Source: PALSA-505 sp963762615 (GTDB lineage: Bacteria; Actinomycetota; Actinomycetes; Streptosporangiales; Streptosporangiaceae). From it: a DNA stretch of 64,000 nucleotides. Each line of letters starts with the position of its first letter. The first letter of the stretch is position 1. Positions 56,610 to 64,000 of the stretch are shown piece by piece. The stretch is from assembly GCA_963762615.1 (NCBI GenBank), contig CAVXLG010000013.1, positions 992,001 through 1,056,000 on the forward strand, written 5' to 3'. Made by a program: the position numbers and the translations under genes. The notes beneath the pieces were generated by a model, which saw only the letters and a list, made by a program, of their open reading frames with translations, was not told the DNA's origin and searched no databases.

Positions 56610-57689
56610 TTAGCTGGTGAGAGCGCCAAGGGTGGCGGTGACGGTGCTCTGGGTGCCGTCTCGCGACAGCCGCACCCGGACCTGGTCTCCTGGTTTGAGG
56701 GTGGCAAGGACCGATTGGAGCGCCGTCGCGGAGTCCGTTGTCTTCCCCTCGACGGCCAGGATGATGTCTCCCGCCCGGATGCCCGCTTGAGCGGCCGGGC
56801 CGCCCGGCTTGGCCGCCACCACCCCTGCCCCGGCCGGCTGGCCGCCGGCATCTGCCACGGTCTCGGCCGTGATGCCAAGCGCGGCGCGGCCGGAGTTGGC
56901 CACCTTGCCGCTCGTGATGAGCTGCCGGGCAATGCTGGTGACCGTATCGCTGGGAATGGCGAAGCCGATTCCTACCGCGGCGCCCCCCATTTGCGGGTCG
57001 CTGGCCGCGAGGGTCGGTATGCCGATGACCTGCCCGGACAGGCTGACGAGCGCGCCGCCGCTGTTTCCCGGGTTGATCGGCGCGCTGGTCTGGATGGTGC
57101 TGATGAGCACCGCTGAGCTGCCCTGGCCCTCGGATACGGTCCGGCCGGTCGCCGACACGATCCCGTCGGTCACCGTGCCGGTCAGCCCGAGCGGGTTACC
57201 CATGGCGAGCACGATCTCCCCGACCCGCACCGCGCTCGAATTCCCGAAGGTGGCGGGCCGCAGCACTCCGGCGGAGCCCTGCAGCCGGATCACGGCCAGG
57301 TCGTCCGGAGCGAACACGCCAAGGACCGCGGCGGCCAGCGTCTTGCTCGCACTTGGCAGCCTGACCTGCACGTTCTTGGCTGAACCGACAACGTGTGCGT
57401 TGGTGACGATATCTCCCCCGGCATCAAAGACAACTCCCGAGCCGAGCCCCTCCGGGGTGGTGATCTGTACCACCGAGGGGAGCACGGTCGCCACGACCCG
57501 CTCGTACTGCCGCTGCAGGGTCACCGGCCCGCCAGTAATCGGGGCACTCAGCGCTGGTCTGGCGCTGCTCGCGGCGCTCAGCGCGGCGGTGCCCCCGCCG
57601 CTGCAGGCCGTGACGCCCGCAGCGATTACCAGCGCGAGCCCGGCACTGGCCCGGCCCGGCCATCCGGTCAGCCGGCTCCAGAGCGTCAC
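56610..57689 (-). CDS. HtrA/DegP-like serine protease lipoprotein with PDZ domain
   Basis: 359 residues. Signal peptide with a lipobox-like Val-Thr-Ala-Cys29, trypsin-like domain with His99 (Thr-Asn-Ala-His-Val-Val), Asp130 (Asp-Asp-Leu-Ala-Val-Ile) and Ser210 (Gly-Asn-Ser-Gly-Gly), then one PDZ domain (about 265-355; Gly-Val-Val-Ala-Ala-Lys-Pro-Gly-Gly-Pro-Ala-Ala). Envelope protein quality control, membrane-bound. Starts at GTG 57689. Same strand as zwf, 135 bp upstream. Confidence 0.93.
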   Translation of the reverse strand: MTLWSRLTGWPGRASAGLALVIAAGVTACSGGGTAALSAASSARPALSAPITGGPVTLQRQYERVVATVLPSVVQITTPEGLGSGVVFDAGGDIVTNAHVVGSAKNVQVRLPSASKTLAAAVLGVFAPDDLAVIRLQGSAGVLRPATFGNSSAVRVGEIVLAMGNPLGLTGTVTDGIVSATGRTVSEGQGSSAVLISTIQTSAPINPGNSGGALVSLSGQVIGIPTLAASDPQMGGAAVGIGFAIPSDTVTSIARQLITSGKVANSGRAALGITAETVADAGGQPAGAGVVAAKPGGPAAQAGIRAGDIILAVEGKTTDSATALQSVLATLKPGDQVRVRLSRDGTQSTVTATLGALTS

Positions 57690-58175
57690 GGACTACACCC
57701 ATCAGCGGCAAGAGCAGCCCGCGGCTTACGCCGAGCTGCCTTCCGTCGCGGGCCGGTACCGGCGAGCACCCGCAACCACTTCACTGATTCAGGATCAGGC
57801 CCGGCCGCCGAGGCAGTGGGCTCGATGACCTCGTGGCACGCTCTGGTCAGCGGTGATTCCATCTTCGGGACCTCCTATCTGCGCTTGTGCTGTACGGCAC
57901 ATCGGCGGGTTGGCCGTGACACCGACGATGCCGCGACAGCGGTCTGCTGCCATTACGGCGGTGCCGCCGGCCGTGCCCGGGCCGGGCTGGCGGTTCCAGG
58001 GCCGGCTGGCATGACCGGTCTCGGGCCGCCCATTCGAGCACCCCGGCTTCGAGCGCTGCGGCGAAGTCAGGCTGCTTCTCCTGGAGCAGCTGGCGTACAT
58101 AGGCCCGGTTTTCCCGCGCCTGCCTTGCGTCACCCACCGGCCACCATCCTCTTCACGCCCGCCTTGTGAGCTGGG
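57690..58175. other. Spacer, 486 bp, with a small repeated element
   Basis: No gene supported. Contains the 45-bp element 57917-57961, which matches 61010-61054 (19 bp identical, then conserved at several codon positions). A minus-strand open frame near 58050-58137 (Leu-Leu-Gln-Glu-Lys-Gln-Pro-Asp-Phe-Ala-Ala-Ala-Leu-Glu-Ala-Gly) looks protein-like but is too short and unrecognised. Confidence 0.4.
57917..57961. repeat. Repeated 45-bp element, copy 1
   Basis: TGACACCGACGATGCCGCG (57917-57935) is identical to 61010-61028, and the next 26 bases align without gaps. A GTG (plus, 57916) and an ATG (minus, 57953-57951) occupy the same places as an ATG (61009) and an ATG (61046-61044) in the other copy. 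Each copy lies upstream of a gene for an exported minus-strand lipoprotein. Confidence 0.8.
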
Positions 58176-58365
58176 TCAGCCGCGGGCGCACTGCCGGCGC
58201 GGGAGGTGCGACCGCCCTCCATCGGCGAGCAGCGCGCCCCGGTCCTCGAACAAGACAACGCCGTGCCACAGCAGGCTCCACCCTTGCCCGGGATGATCCG
58301 CCACCACTGGCGGCCAGGCAGCCCGGTGCGGGCCCGGCCGTGCGCACGGGCAGGTGCTGGCACAT
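58176..58365 (-). pseudogene. DUF5999-like small protein, frameshifted
   Basis: ATG (58365-58363) gives Met-Cys-Gln-His-Leu-Pro-Val, the typical start of DUF5999. The core Val-Ala-Asp-His-Pro-Gly-Gln-Gly-Trp-Ser-Leu-Leu-Trp-His-Gly-Val-Val-Leu-Phe-Glu and Leu-Leu-Ala-Asp-Gly is in another frame, ending at 58176. A one-base shift around 58330-58345 restores about 62 residues, the normal size. Function unknown. Confidence 0.7.
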
Positions 58366-58560
58366 CTCGGCCTCCGGTACCGCCAACTGATCTCGGCAGC
58401 GGCGCGACCTGCCGTTCCCGGGTACCTCAGCGAACGGCACGTGCGCTGCATGTCACCAACGGTCGCGCACAAGCCTGGCTGCGTCATTCCGGCAGGCGGC
58501 CAACCCCGCTACCGGCTAGCCGTAACCCCAACAGGATCCAGCCGGCCGGGCCGGCGTTCT

Positions 58561-59190
58561 TCACAGTGCCGGGCTGGTGCGGGCGTAGCGCGGCAGCCAG
58601 ACCGTCTGGCAGAGCAGGCGGGCGGGTGCTGGCAGCTGGCTCAGTACCTGCTCGCGGATGTCGGGGCTGGCGCCAGCGAGAGCCCACGGGACCGTGGTCG
58701 CGACGCGTCGCACGCTGCGCCCGCCGCGGATGGCCCTGGTGATCCTGCCGAGTTCGCCGGGGGACAGGAACTGGCTGATGAGCGGCAGCGCGTCGGCTTC
58801 CTCGTGGGCCAGGTGACTGGTCAGCCTGGTCCTCAGCCGGGCCAGTAGCTGGCGGAGCCGCCGGGGGTCGGCATTCATGGTGAACGCGTCGTCGATCACC
58901 ACCTGCAGCGGGCCGAGCAGCCGCTGCTCGTCGTCCATCGCGTCGAGCAGGGCCTGGCCCGGCGGGTCGCCGGCCAGCTGGGCCCGGGCCCGCGGCCACA
59001 TGGCCGCGTGCTCGGCGGCGAGGTGGAAGCGAAGCTGGTGACGGAACGCGCCCCAGCGGGCCCGGGCCGGTGCGTGACTGGCCGTGGCGTTCAGCAGCTG
59101 ACCCAGGTCGCGGCGCAGCGCCTCGTGAATCGCGGTCATCAGCGTCCAGTCGGCCTGGCCGGTGCGCTGCACGGTGGGGGGTAGGGACAT
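58561..59190 (-). CDS. Hemerythrin HHE-domain-like protein
   Basis: 209 residues. Ile-His-Glu-Ala-Leu-Arg-Arg-Asp-Leu, Phe-His-Leu-Ala-Ala-Glu-His and Leu-Ala-His-Glu-Glu-Ala-Asp-Ala-Leu-Pro-Leu-Ile provide the His/Glu ligands of the four-helix diiron hemerythrin fold. Role may be oxygen, NO or iron sensing. ATG 59190 is preceded by GGGAGAACGACCC; the frame opens earlier (59235) without a site. C-terminal 60 residues form an extra helical module. Confidence 0.82.
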   Translation of the reverse strand: MSLPPTVQRTGQADWTLMTAIHEALRRDLGQLLNATASHAPARARWGAFRHQLRFHLAAEHAAMWPRARAQLAGDPPGQALLDAMDDEQRLLGPLQVVIDDAFTMNADPRRLRQLLARLRTRLTSHLAHEEADALPLISQFLSPGELGRITRAIRGGRSVRRVATTVPWALAGASPDIREQVLSQLPAPARLLCQTVWLPRYARTSPAL

Positions 59191-59328
59191 GGGTCGTTCT
59201 CCCTGGGCGTTCGGGAAAGGTCCGCTGGTGGCCACCGGTTCCTCGGGGCCGCCAGGCAGGCGTGCGGCGGACTGCGCGCATCCGGCCGCGAGCTGACGGC
59301 CCCAGCTTCGGTGGTGCTGGCGGGATCC

Positions 59329-60324
59329 TCACCGGGCGGCGGGCACTTCGTGCCACAGTCCGCCGTTGAGGTTGAGGTTGTTGCCCCTGGCCTGGCCGGG
59401 GGCGCTGTCGCCGATGTAGGTGTAGAGCGGGTGCCCGTTGTAGGTGAGCTGCTCAGAGCCGTCGGTCCGCTTGATCGTGGCGACCCGGCCCGGCAGGCCG
59501 GCGCCTGCTGCGGTGGTGCCGGTCACCGGCGGCCAGTACGCGGCACAGCTCCCGTAGCACTTCGACGTGGTCGGGGTGTCGGGGGCGAACGAGTAGAGCG
59601 TGAAGCCCTTCGCGTTGGTCAGCACCCTCGTCCCGCCGATCGTCGTGGTCTTCAGGACGGTCCCGGTGGCAGCGCCGGTCGCGGCGGCGGGCCCCGGCGA
59701 GCCGGCGGCGGCCACCGCGACCCCCAGCAGGACCAGGGCCGCAACCGCCAGCGCGGCGGCGGTCACTCCGGCGGCCCTGGTGATCGCGGGGGACAGGTAG
59801 GCGGGGAATCTGGCGGGCGCCGCTGCCGCCCCGCCCGGCGCGCCTTCCGCTGCCGCGCGCGCCGGAGCAGGAGCCAGCGCGAGCGCGGCCAGTACCACAA
59901 AAGCGGCCACCTCAACCACGCCGGCGACGATGCCCGCGGTGGTGCGGACCTCTTTGAACCCGAACAGCCCGATCGAGACCGTCAGGAGGTAGCCGCCCAG
60001 GGTGGCCAGGGCGAAGACGGCCCCCGCGGCGGCCGTCAGCCGGCTCGCGATGACGAGCCGACCGGGGATGGCGAGCACGGCTAGCCCGAGGGCGAAGGCG
60101 GCGATCAGCTGCAGCAGGAACAGCCAGCCGATCGTCGGGATGGTCCGGTACCCCGTCACGTACAGGTCCAGGTGGATCGCCCCGGTGGCGATCAGCAGGC
60201 CGGCACCGGCCACCCGCAGCACGACTGTCCGCCAGTCAAGGCCCTGCGGTTTCGCGTGTTGGGTTCCGGCTCGCGCGGCTGCCGTCATCTTTGCCTGTCT
60301 CATCGTGGCTTCCCGTCGTGTCAT
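59329..60324 (-). CDS. Membrane protein with C-terminal PF03640-type secreted-repeat domain
   Basis: 331 residues. Four hydrophobic helices (about 33-160), an Ala-rich linker, another helix near 195-215, and a C-terminal domain with Val-Leu-Thr-Asn-Ala-Lys-Gly-Phe-Thr-Leu-Tyr-Ser-Phe-Ala-Pro-Asp and Gly-His-Pro-Leu-Tyr-Thr-Tyr, the duplicated motif of the secreted-repeat family (PF03640, COG4315). Fusion with a multi-pass membrane part is uncommon; the repeat domain normally makes up a free lipoprotein, as in the adjacent gene. The start may be 60324 or the ATG at 60303, which has a better GGGAAG. Confidence 0.75.
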   Translation of the reverse strand: MTRREATMRQAKMTAAARAGTQHAKPQGLDWRTVVLRVAGAGLLIATGAIHLDLYVTGYRTIPTIGWLFLLQLIAAFALGLAVLAIPGRLVIASRLTAAAGAVFALATLGGYLLTVSIGLFGFKEVRTTAGIVAGVVEVAAFVVLAALALAPAPARAAAEGAPGGAAAAPARFPAYLSPAITRAAGVTAAALAVAALVLLGVAVAAAGSPGPAAATGAATGTVLKTTTIGGTRVLTNAKGFTLYSFAPDTPTTSKCYGSCAAYWPPVTGTTAAGAGLPGRVATIKRTDGSEQLTYNGHPLYTYIGDSAPGQARGNNLNLNGGLWHEVPAAR

Positions 60325-60384
60325 TGCGTCAATCCGTTCTGCCGTTGTGCTGGTTTGCCCGGCCGGTTCTGGTGCCCGTCCGGG

Positions 60385-60942
60385 TCAGTACCCGAAGCCT
60401 CCGCCGCCAGATGACGTAGCGTTGGCGGGCGCTGCGCCGCCGGACGCCGCGGCTTCGTGCCACAGCCCGCCGAACGCGTTGATGCCGTTGCCCTTGGCCT
60501 GCCCGGGAGCGGTGTCGCCGACGAAGGTGTACAGCGGATGCCCGTGGAAGGTGAGCTGCGTCGCGCCGTCGGATCGCTTGATCGTGGCGAACACGCCCTT
60601 GGCAGCGGATGCGGTCCCCGGCTTCACCGGCGGCCAGTTCGTCGCGCACGCCCCGTCGCACTTCGACGTGGTGGACGTGTCGGGGGCGAACGAGTAGAGG
60701 GTGAAGCCCTTGGCGTTGGTCAGCACCGTCACGCCACCGACCTTCGCGGTCTTCAGGCCGACCGCGGCCGCCGCCGCCGTGGCGCTGCTGTCGCCGGAGG
60801 AGGTGCCGGAGGAGGCTCCGGAGGAGGTGCCGGAGGAACTGCACGCCGCCACCACCGCCGCGGCCGCCGCGGCGGCTGGCAGCACCAGCAGCATCCGCAG
60901 GCGGCGGCTCCGCGCTCTGGGCCGCGCAAGTGAGCTGATCAT
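60385..60942 (-). CDS. PF03640-type lipoprotein (COG4315)
   Basis: 185 residues. Lipobox Val-Ala-Ala-Cys after a signal peptide, a Ser/Gly-Thr linker, then the same domain as its neighbour: Val-Leu-Thr-Asn-Ala-Lys-Gly-Phe-Thr-Leu-Tyr-Ser-Phe, Cys-Asp-Gly-Ala-Cys-Ala-Thr-Asn-Trp-Pro-Pro and Gly-His-Pro-Leu-Tyr-Thr-Phe. Envelope protein of unknown function. ATG 60942 preceded by AAAGGAGAACGTA. 60 bp upstream of the membrane fusion on the same strand, so probably one transcript; the two domains are clear paralogues. Confidence 0.88.
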   Translation of the reverse strand: MISSLARPRARSRRLRMLLVLPAAAAAAAVVAACSSSGTSSGASSGTSSGDSSATAAAAAVGLKTAKVGGVTVLTNAKGFTLYSFAPDTSTTSKCDGACATNWPPVKPGTASAAKGVFATIKRSDGATQLTFHGHPLYTFVGDTAPGQAKGNGINAFGGLWHEAAASGGAAPANATSSGGGGFGY

Positions 60943-61009
60943 TACGTTCTCCTTTGCTACCCGGACCCGCCCGTGCCCCTGTGCCGGGGCGACGCTGACA
61001 AGCCCGCTA

Positions 61010-61054
61010 TGACACCGACGATGCCGCGCCAGCGATGCAGGCGCATCGCGGCGG
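61010..61054. repeat. Repeated 45-bp element, copy 2
   Basis: Second copy of the 57917-57961 element. It lies 68 bp upstream of the lipoprotein start at 60942 and 213 bp before the histidine-kinase gene on the other strand. The plus frame reads Met-Thr-Pro-Thr-Met-Pro-Arg-Gln-Arg here and Val-Thr-Pro-Thr-Met-Pro-Arg-Gln-Arg in copy 1; the minus frame reads Arg-Gly-Ile-Val-Gly-Val in both. Confidence 0.8.
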
Positions 61055-61266
61055 ACCCCCAGGCGAACCACCCGGCCAGCGGTAATCCTGGCCTGCCTGC
61101 TAACAGGTACAGGCCGGAGCCTGCGCAGCACGATCGGCTTGGTAGGGACGTCGGGCGAGCGGGCCCTCGCATTTGCAGGCTCGGGACCCGAGGTGACAGT
61201 CTCCAGTTATGGCGGGCTCAGTGAGCCCGCCAGACCGCACGAAGCCGACTAAGCAGGTAGTTCACG

Positions 61267-63303
61267 GTGACCTCGTGGTCGCACTGGCGGCGCGGACGGT
61301 TCTGGGTGGAGATCGTCCTGGCCGTCGTGGTGGGCGTCGCCGCGTTCGTTATCGCGGCTCTGGTGAGCACAGCCGCGAGGTCTCACGTGCCTGGTGTGCT
61401 CTTTGGCCTGCTCCTGCTCCTGGCCGTGCTGGCCGTCGCCCGCTTCGCCGGGATCATGTACGCGCTCCCGGTCGGGGTCGTGACCATCGAGGCGTTCGAC
61501 TGGTATTTCCTGCCGCCGCTGCGCCAGCTCAATGCGGCGACCGTGCTCGTGCTCGGCCTGTTCCTGGGAATGTCGGTCATTGTCGGAGCGGTCGCGACTC
61601 GGGCCGGGCGCCGCGCAGCCGGGTCAGAACAGGCACGGGGCGCGCTGGCCGACGAGCAGGCGGCGCTGCGCCGGGTGGCGACGCTGGTCGCCCGCCAGCC
61701 CTCGCCGGCCGAGGTCTTCGCGGCGGTGACCGAAGAAGCCGGAAAACTGCTGCACCTCGACAGCGCGCACCTGCTTGCCTACCAGGAGGACGGGACGGTG
61801 ACGGTGGCCGGGTCCTGGAACCTGCGAGGGCCGCCGGTGCCGGCCGGCACGCGGGTCCCGCTGGACGGGGACAACGTTGCCATCCGCGTCTTGCGCACCC
61901 AACGGCCGGCCCGCATCGACGATTACACCGGAATCGAAGGCCTGGCCGCCGACTACGTGCGCTCCGTCGGGGTCCGCGCGGCGGTCGGTGCTCCGATTGT
62001 GGTCGCGGGACGGCTCTGGGGGGCCATGAACGTCGGCTCCGCGCAGCCGGGGCCGCTGCCCGCGGAAACGGAGTCCCGTATCGGAGCGTTCACCGAGCTG
62101 GTCGCCATGGCGATCGCGAACAGTGACGCACGGGCCGAGATCGAGCGGCTCGCGCAGGAACAGGCAGCGCTTCGGCGCATAGCCACGCTGGTCGCACGGG
62201 GCGCGGAGACAGGGGAAGTCTTCGCGGCCGTTGCCCGCGAGGTTGCCGAGGTGATGCACCTGCCGGTTGCCGCTGTTCAGCGTTACGAGGACGACGAGAC
62301 GATGATGGTGATCGCCACGTGGAGCGACCGGCCGCATCCGTTCCAGCCGGGCACGCGATGGCCGTATCACCCCTCGGGGCTGGCCGCGCGCGTGCGGCAG
62401 CGGGGTGGCGCGGGAAGGGTGGTGGACTTTTCGCACCGGCGAGGCGCCTTCGCCGCCAAGGCGCGCGAGCTGAGGCTGCATAGCGTCGCCGCCGCGCCGA
62501 TCGTTGTTGACGGAGCCGTCTGGGGATTGGTGACGATCGCGTCTACGGACGGGCCCATCCCCGATCGGGCAGAGGGTCGTCTCGCCGAGTTCACCGAACT
62601 GCTGGGAACCGCCATCGCCAACACCCAGAGCCGCGCCGAGCTGTCGGCTTCGCGGGCCCGGATCGTCGCCGCCGCGGACGAGACCCGGCGGCGGGTCGAG
62701 CGTGACCTGCACGACGGAATTCAGCAGCGTCTCGTCTCGCTGGCGCTGAAGGCCCGCACCATCGAGGCGATGACCGCCCGGCCAGTGGACCAAATCCAGG
62801 GCGAGCTGTCGCTACTGACCGACGGGCTAGGCACTGCGCTGGAGGAGCTGCGGGAAGTCTCGCACGGCATCCACCCCGCCATCTTGTCCGAGGCCGGGCT
62901 CGGCCCGGCGCTCAAAGCACTCGCCCGCCGGTCCGCGGTGCCGGTCGAACTCGACCTGAATCTCGGCCTGCGGCCCGCGGAGCACCTCGAGGTGGCCGGT
63001 TATTACGTCGCGTCCGAGGCGATCGCCAACGCCGCGAAGCACGCGCAGGCGTCGGTCATCACTGTGAGCGCTGACGGCCGTGACGGCGTCCTTACCCTCT
63101 GCATCCGCGACGACGGCATCGGCGGCGCCGACCCCAGCCGCGGCTCTGGCATCATCGGTCTCAAAGACCGGGTCGAGGCCCTCGGCGGAACGCTCTCGGT
63201 CCTCAGCCCGCCCGGTCACGGAACGGCACTGCACGTCCACCTGCCCGCCGTCCCCGGCGCGGCACCCACGGCACCGCGCTGCCCGCCGGGCGCTATCCCA
63301 TAG
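61267..63303 (+). CDS. Sensor histidine kinase with DUF4118 membrane part and two GAF domains
   Basis: 678 residues. Helices at about 14-37, 43-60, 62-75 and 90-112 form a DUF4118 (KdpD-like) membrane module with Phe-Asp-Trp-Tyr-Phe-Leu-Pro-Pro. Two GAF domains follow (about 145-285 and 312-455). Dimerisation/phospho-acceptor helix is Glu-Arg-Asp-Leu-His482-Asp-Gly-Ile-Gln-Gln, of the HisKA_3 (NarL/NreB) class, and the ATPase has Asn-Ala-Ala-Lys-His-Ala and Asp-Asp-Gly-Ile-Gly-Gly with Gly-Leu-Lys-Asp-Arg-Val. The kinase autophosphorylates and should phosphorylate a NarL-type regulator. It is convergent with a receiver-only protein at 63336, 32 bp away. Starts at GTG 61267. Confidence 0.92.
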   Translation: MTSWSHWRRGRFWVEIVLAVVVGVAAFVIAALVSTAARSHVPGVLFGLLLLLAVLAVARFAGIMYALPVGVVTIEAFDWYFLPPLRQLNAATVLVLGLFLGMSVIVGAVATRAGRRAAGSEQARGALADEQAALRRVATLVARQPSPAEVFAAVTEEAGKLLHLDSAHLLAYQEDGTVTVAGSWNLRGPPVPAGTRVPLDGDNVAIRVLRTQRPARIDDYTGIEGLAADYVRSVGVRAAVGAPIVVAGRLWGAMNVGSAQPGPLPAETESRIGAFTELVAMAIANSDARAEIERLAQEQAALRRIATLVARGAETGEVFAAVAREVAEVMHLPVAAVQRYEDDETMMVIATWSDRPHPFQPGTRWPYHPSGLAARVRQRGGAGRVVDFSHRRGAFAAKARELRLHSVAAAPIVVDGAVWGLVTIASTDGPIPDRAEGRLAEFTELLGTAIANTQSRAELSASRARIVAAADETRRRVERDLHDGIQQRLVSLALKARTIEAMTARPVDQIQGELSLLTDGLGTALEELREVSHGIHPAILSEAGLGPALKALARRSAVPVELDLNLGLRPAEHLEVAGYYVASEAIANAAKHAQASVITVSADGRDGVLTLCIRDDGIGGADPSRGSGIIGLKDRVEALGGTLSVLSPPGHGTALHVHLPAVPGAAPTAPRCPPGAIP

Positions 63304-63335
63304 TCGCCGCCCTCAGCCAGGCCGGACGGCGAGTC

Positions 63336-63734
63336 TCAGCGCGCGCGAGTGCCTGGCGGGTCTCCCGGTGCGCGGCCATTGACGATCCGCTGGATCGCAT
63401 CGGCCGACAGCTCCTGCTTCGACACGAACCCAGCGGCGGGGCTCTCCACGATCAGATCCGCGAAGTCGGCCTCCGCGTGGGTCGAGATCAAGATCACGGT
63501 TGGCCCGCCGTCCCCGGACTGCCCGGCCAGGCGCCGGGCCAGGTCGAATCCGCTCTCACCTCCCAGCATGATGTCGACGAGGACGACCTGCGGCCGCAGC
63601 TCCTCTGCTCGCTGCAGCGCCTGCGTCGAGGTCGTGGCAACGCCGACGACGTGCAGGCCCTCCCGTTCGAGCAGAGCGCTCGCAGCCTCGAGGAACAACC
63701 CGTTGTCGTCCACGATCAGAACACCGAAGGCCAT
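63336..63734 (-). CDS. Receiver-domain-only response regulator
   Basis: 132 residues. Receiver motifs: Asp9-Asp10, phospho-acceptor Asp54 in Leu-Val-Asp-Ile-Met-Leu, Ser84-Thr85 switch and Lys106 in Phe-Val-Ser-Lys. No output domain, only a short tail (Arg-Ala-Pro-Gly-Asp-Pro-Pro-Gly). It is next to the GAF kinase but on the opposite strand. ATG 63734 has no Shine-Dalgarno sequence; TAACTC seven bases upstream suggests a leaderless transcript. The remainder of the window (63735-64000) holds nothing that I can support. Confidence 0.88.
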   Translation of the reverse strand: MAFGVLIVDDNGLFLEAASALLEREGLHVVGVATTSTQALQRAEELRPQVVLVDIMLGGESGFDLARRLAGQSGDGGPTVILISTHAEADFADLIVESPAAGFVSKQELSADAIQRIVNGRAPGDPPGTRAR

Positions 63735-64000
63735 GTGAACAGAGTTACAGAACTTGCCGGCACCGCGCATTGCGGCTAGCAGGAATCTCAAGAATGTGTG
63801 CTCTTGCCGCGGAGCCCGTGCCGGGCAAGGACAGCCTCGCCGCCGATGCCGCGCCGTGGGCTGCGCGGCCGACGGGTCCATGCCGATCGGGCGGCCGGCC
63901 GGCGGCCGGTCCGGCGCCGGCCTGTTGCTGCCAGCGCTGCGCGCCCGCGCCACGAGTGAACACCGCGCCGGCGCCTGCTAGCTAGCCCCCATAGCTGACT

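Noticed and set aside
1..64000. Biosynthetic gene cluster, prophage or toxin-antitoxin module
   Set aside because: No polyketide, peptide synthetase, terpene, lanthipeptide, phage structural, integrase or paired toxin genes were recognised.

Overview
The window is very GC-rich, densely coded DNA with actinobacterial hallmarks: GTG starts, 4-bp ATGA/GTGA overlaps, an F420-type LLM flavoprotein, an NrtR-controlled nadABC operon, a furA-katG pair, a DUF5999-type small protein and LuxR-type regulators of the LAL class. It looks chromosomal, from a soil-type Actinomycetota (Streptomyces/Streptosporangiales-like gene content; the family cannot be fixed from this alone). I see no rRNA, tRNA, CRISPR array, insertion sequence, phage module or large biosynthetic cluster.

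Layout. 1-4.1 kb: the 5' end of a membrane-anchored adaptor, a decayed propeller-like remnant, a less GC-rich low-molecular-weight phosphatase, a frameshifted DUF998 membrane protein, an alpha/beta hydrolase and a flavin/PNPOx-fold protein. 4.2-9.1 kb: an operon of PadR regulator, MacB-type ATPase, FtsX-type permease and a second, unusual PadR regulator carrying ten heptapeptide repeats in its DNA-binding wing and a C-terminal DUF1707 domain. 9.1-25.6 kb: mostly monocistronic metabolism and stress genes (methyltransferase, amidohydrolase, malic enzyme, two SRPBCC proteins with TetR and ArsR regulators, cupin, FAD oxidoreductase, VOC protein, pirin, NDH-2, MarR with a divergent ABC exporter, LLM oxidoreductase, MsrA). 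A 293-bp near-perfect direct repeat (10286-10578 and 16682-16974) carries two identical copies of a small Tudor-like protein gene. 25.8-29.6 kb: a coupled pair of M16 peptidase subunits, a CBS protein and a DUF2795-like protein.

29.9-37.0 kb is a sugar-use locus: secreted GH27 glycosidase, DeoR repressor, lipoprotein binding protein, two permeases and a SIS-domain isomerase/deaminase-like protein. Together they suggest uptake and breakdown of an alpha-galactoside or alpha-N-acetylgalactosaminide. 37.5-43.8 kb holds a conserved cytosolic protein of unknown function, then nadA-nadB-nadC facing nrtR across a perfect 10-bp inverted repeat; nadB is broken as read here. 44-50.2 kb: secreted protein, universal stress protein, furA-katG, a DUF6325/alanine-repeat/LuxR fusion, cold-shock protein. 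50.3-64 kb: gene remnants, a LAL regulator, zwf, an HtrA-like lipoprotein protease, a DUF5999 protein, a hemerythrin-like protein, two PF03640-type proteins, and a GAF-containing histidine kinase convergent with a receiver-only response regulator.

Two cautions. At least eight otherwise well-conserved genes contain single-base frameshifts (DUF998, both sugar permeases, nadB twice, the LAL regulator, a coiled-coil protein, DUF5999, a GNAT remnant). This is more than expected of a healthy chromosome and points to uncorrected sequencing indels in GC-rich runs, regional decay, or both. All family names are from recognition of sequence motifs, without database search.
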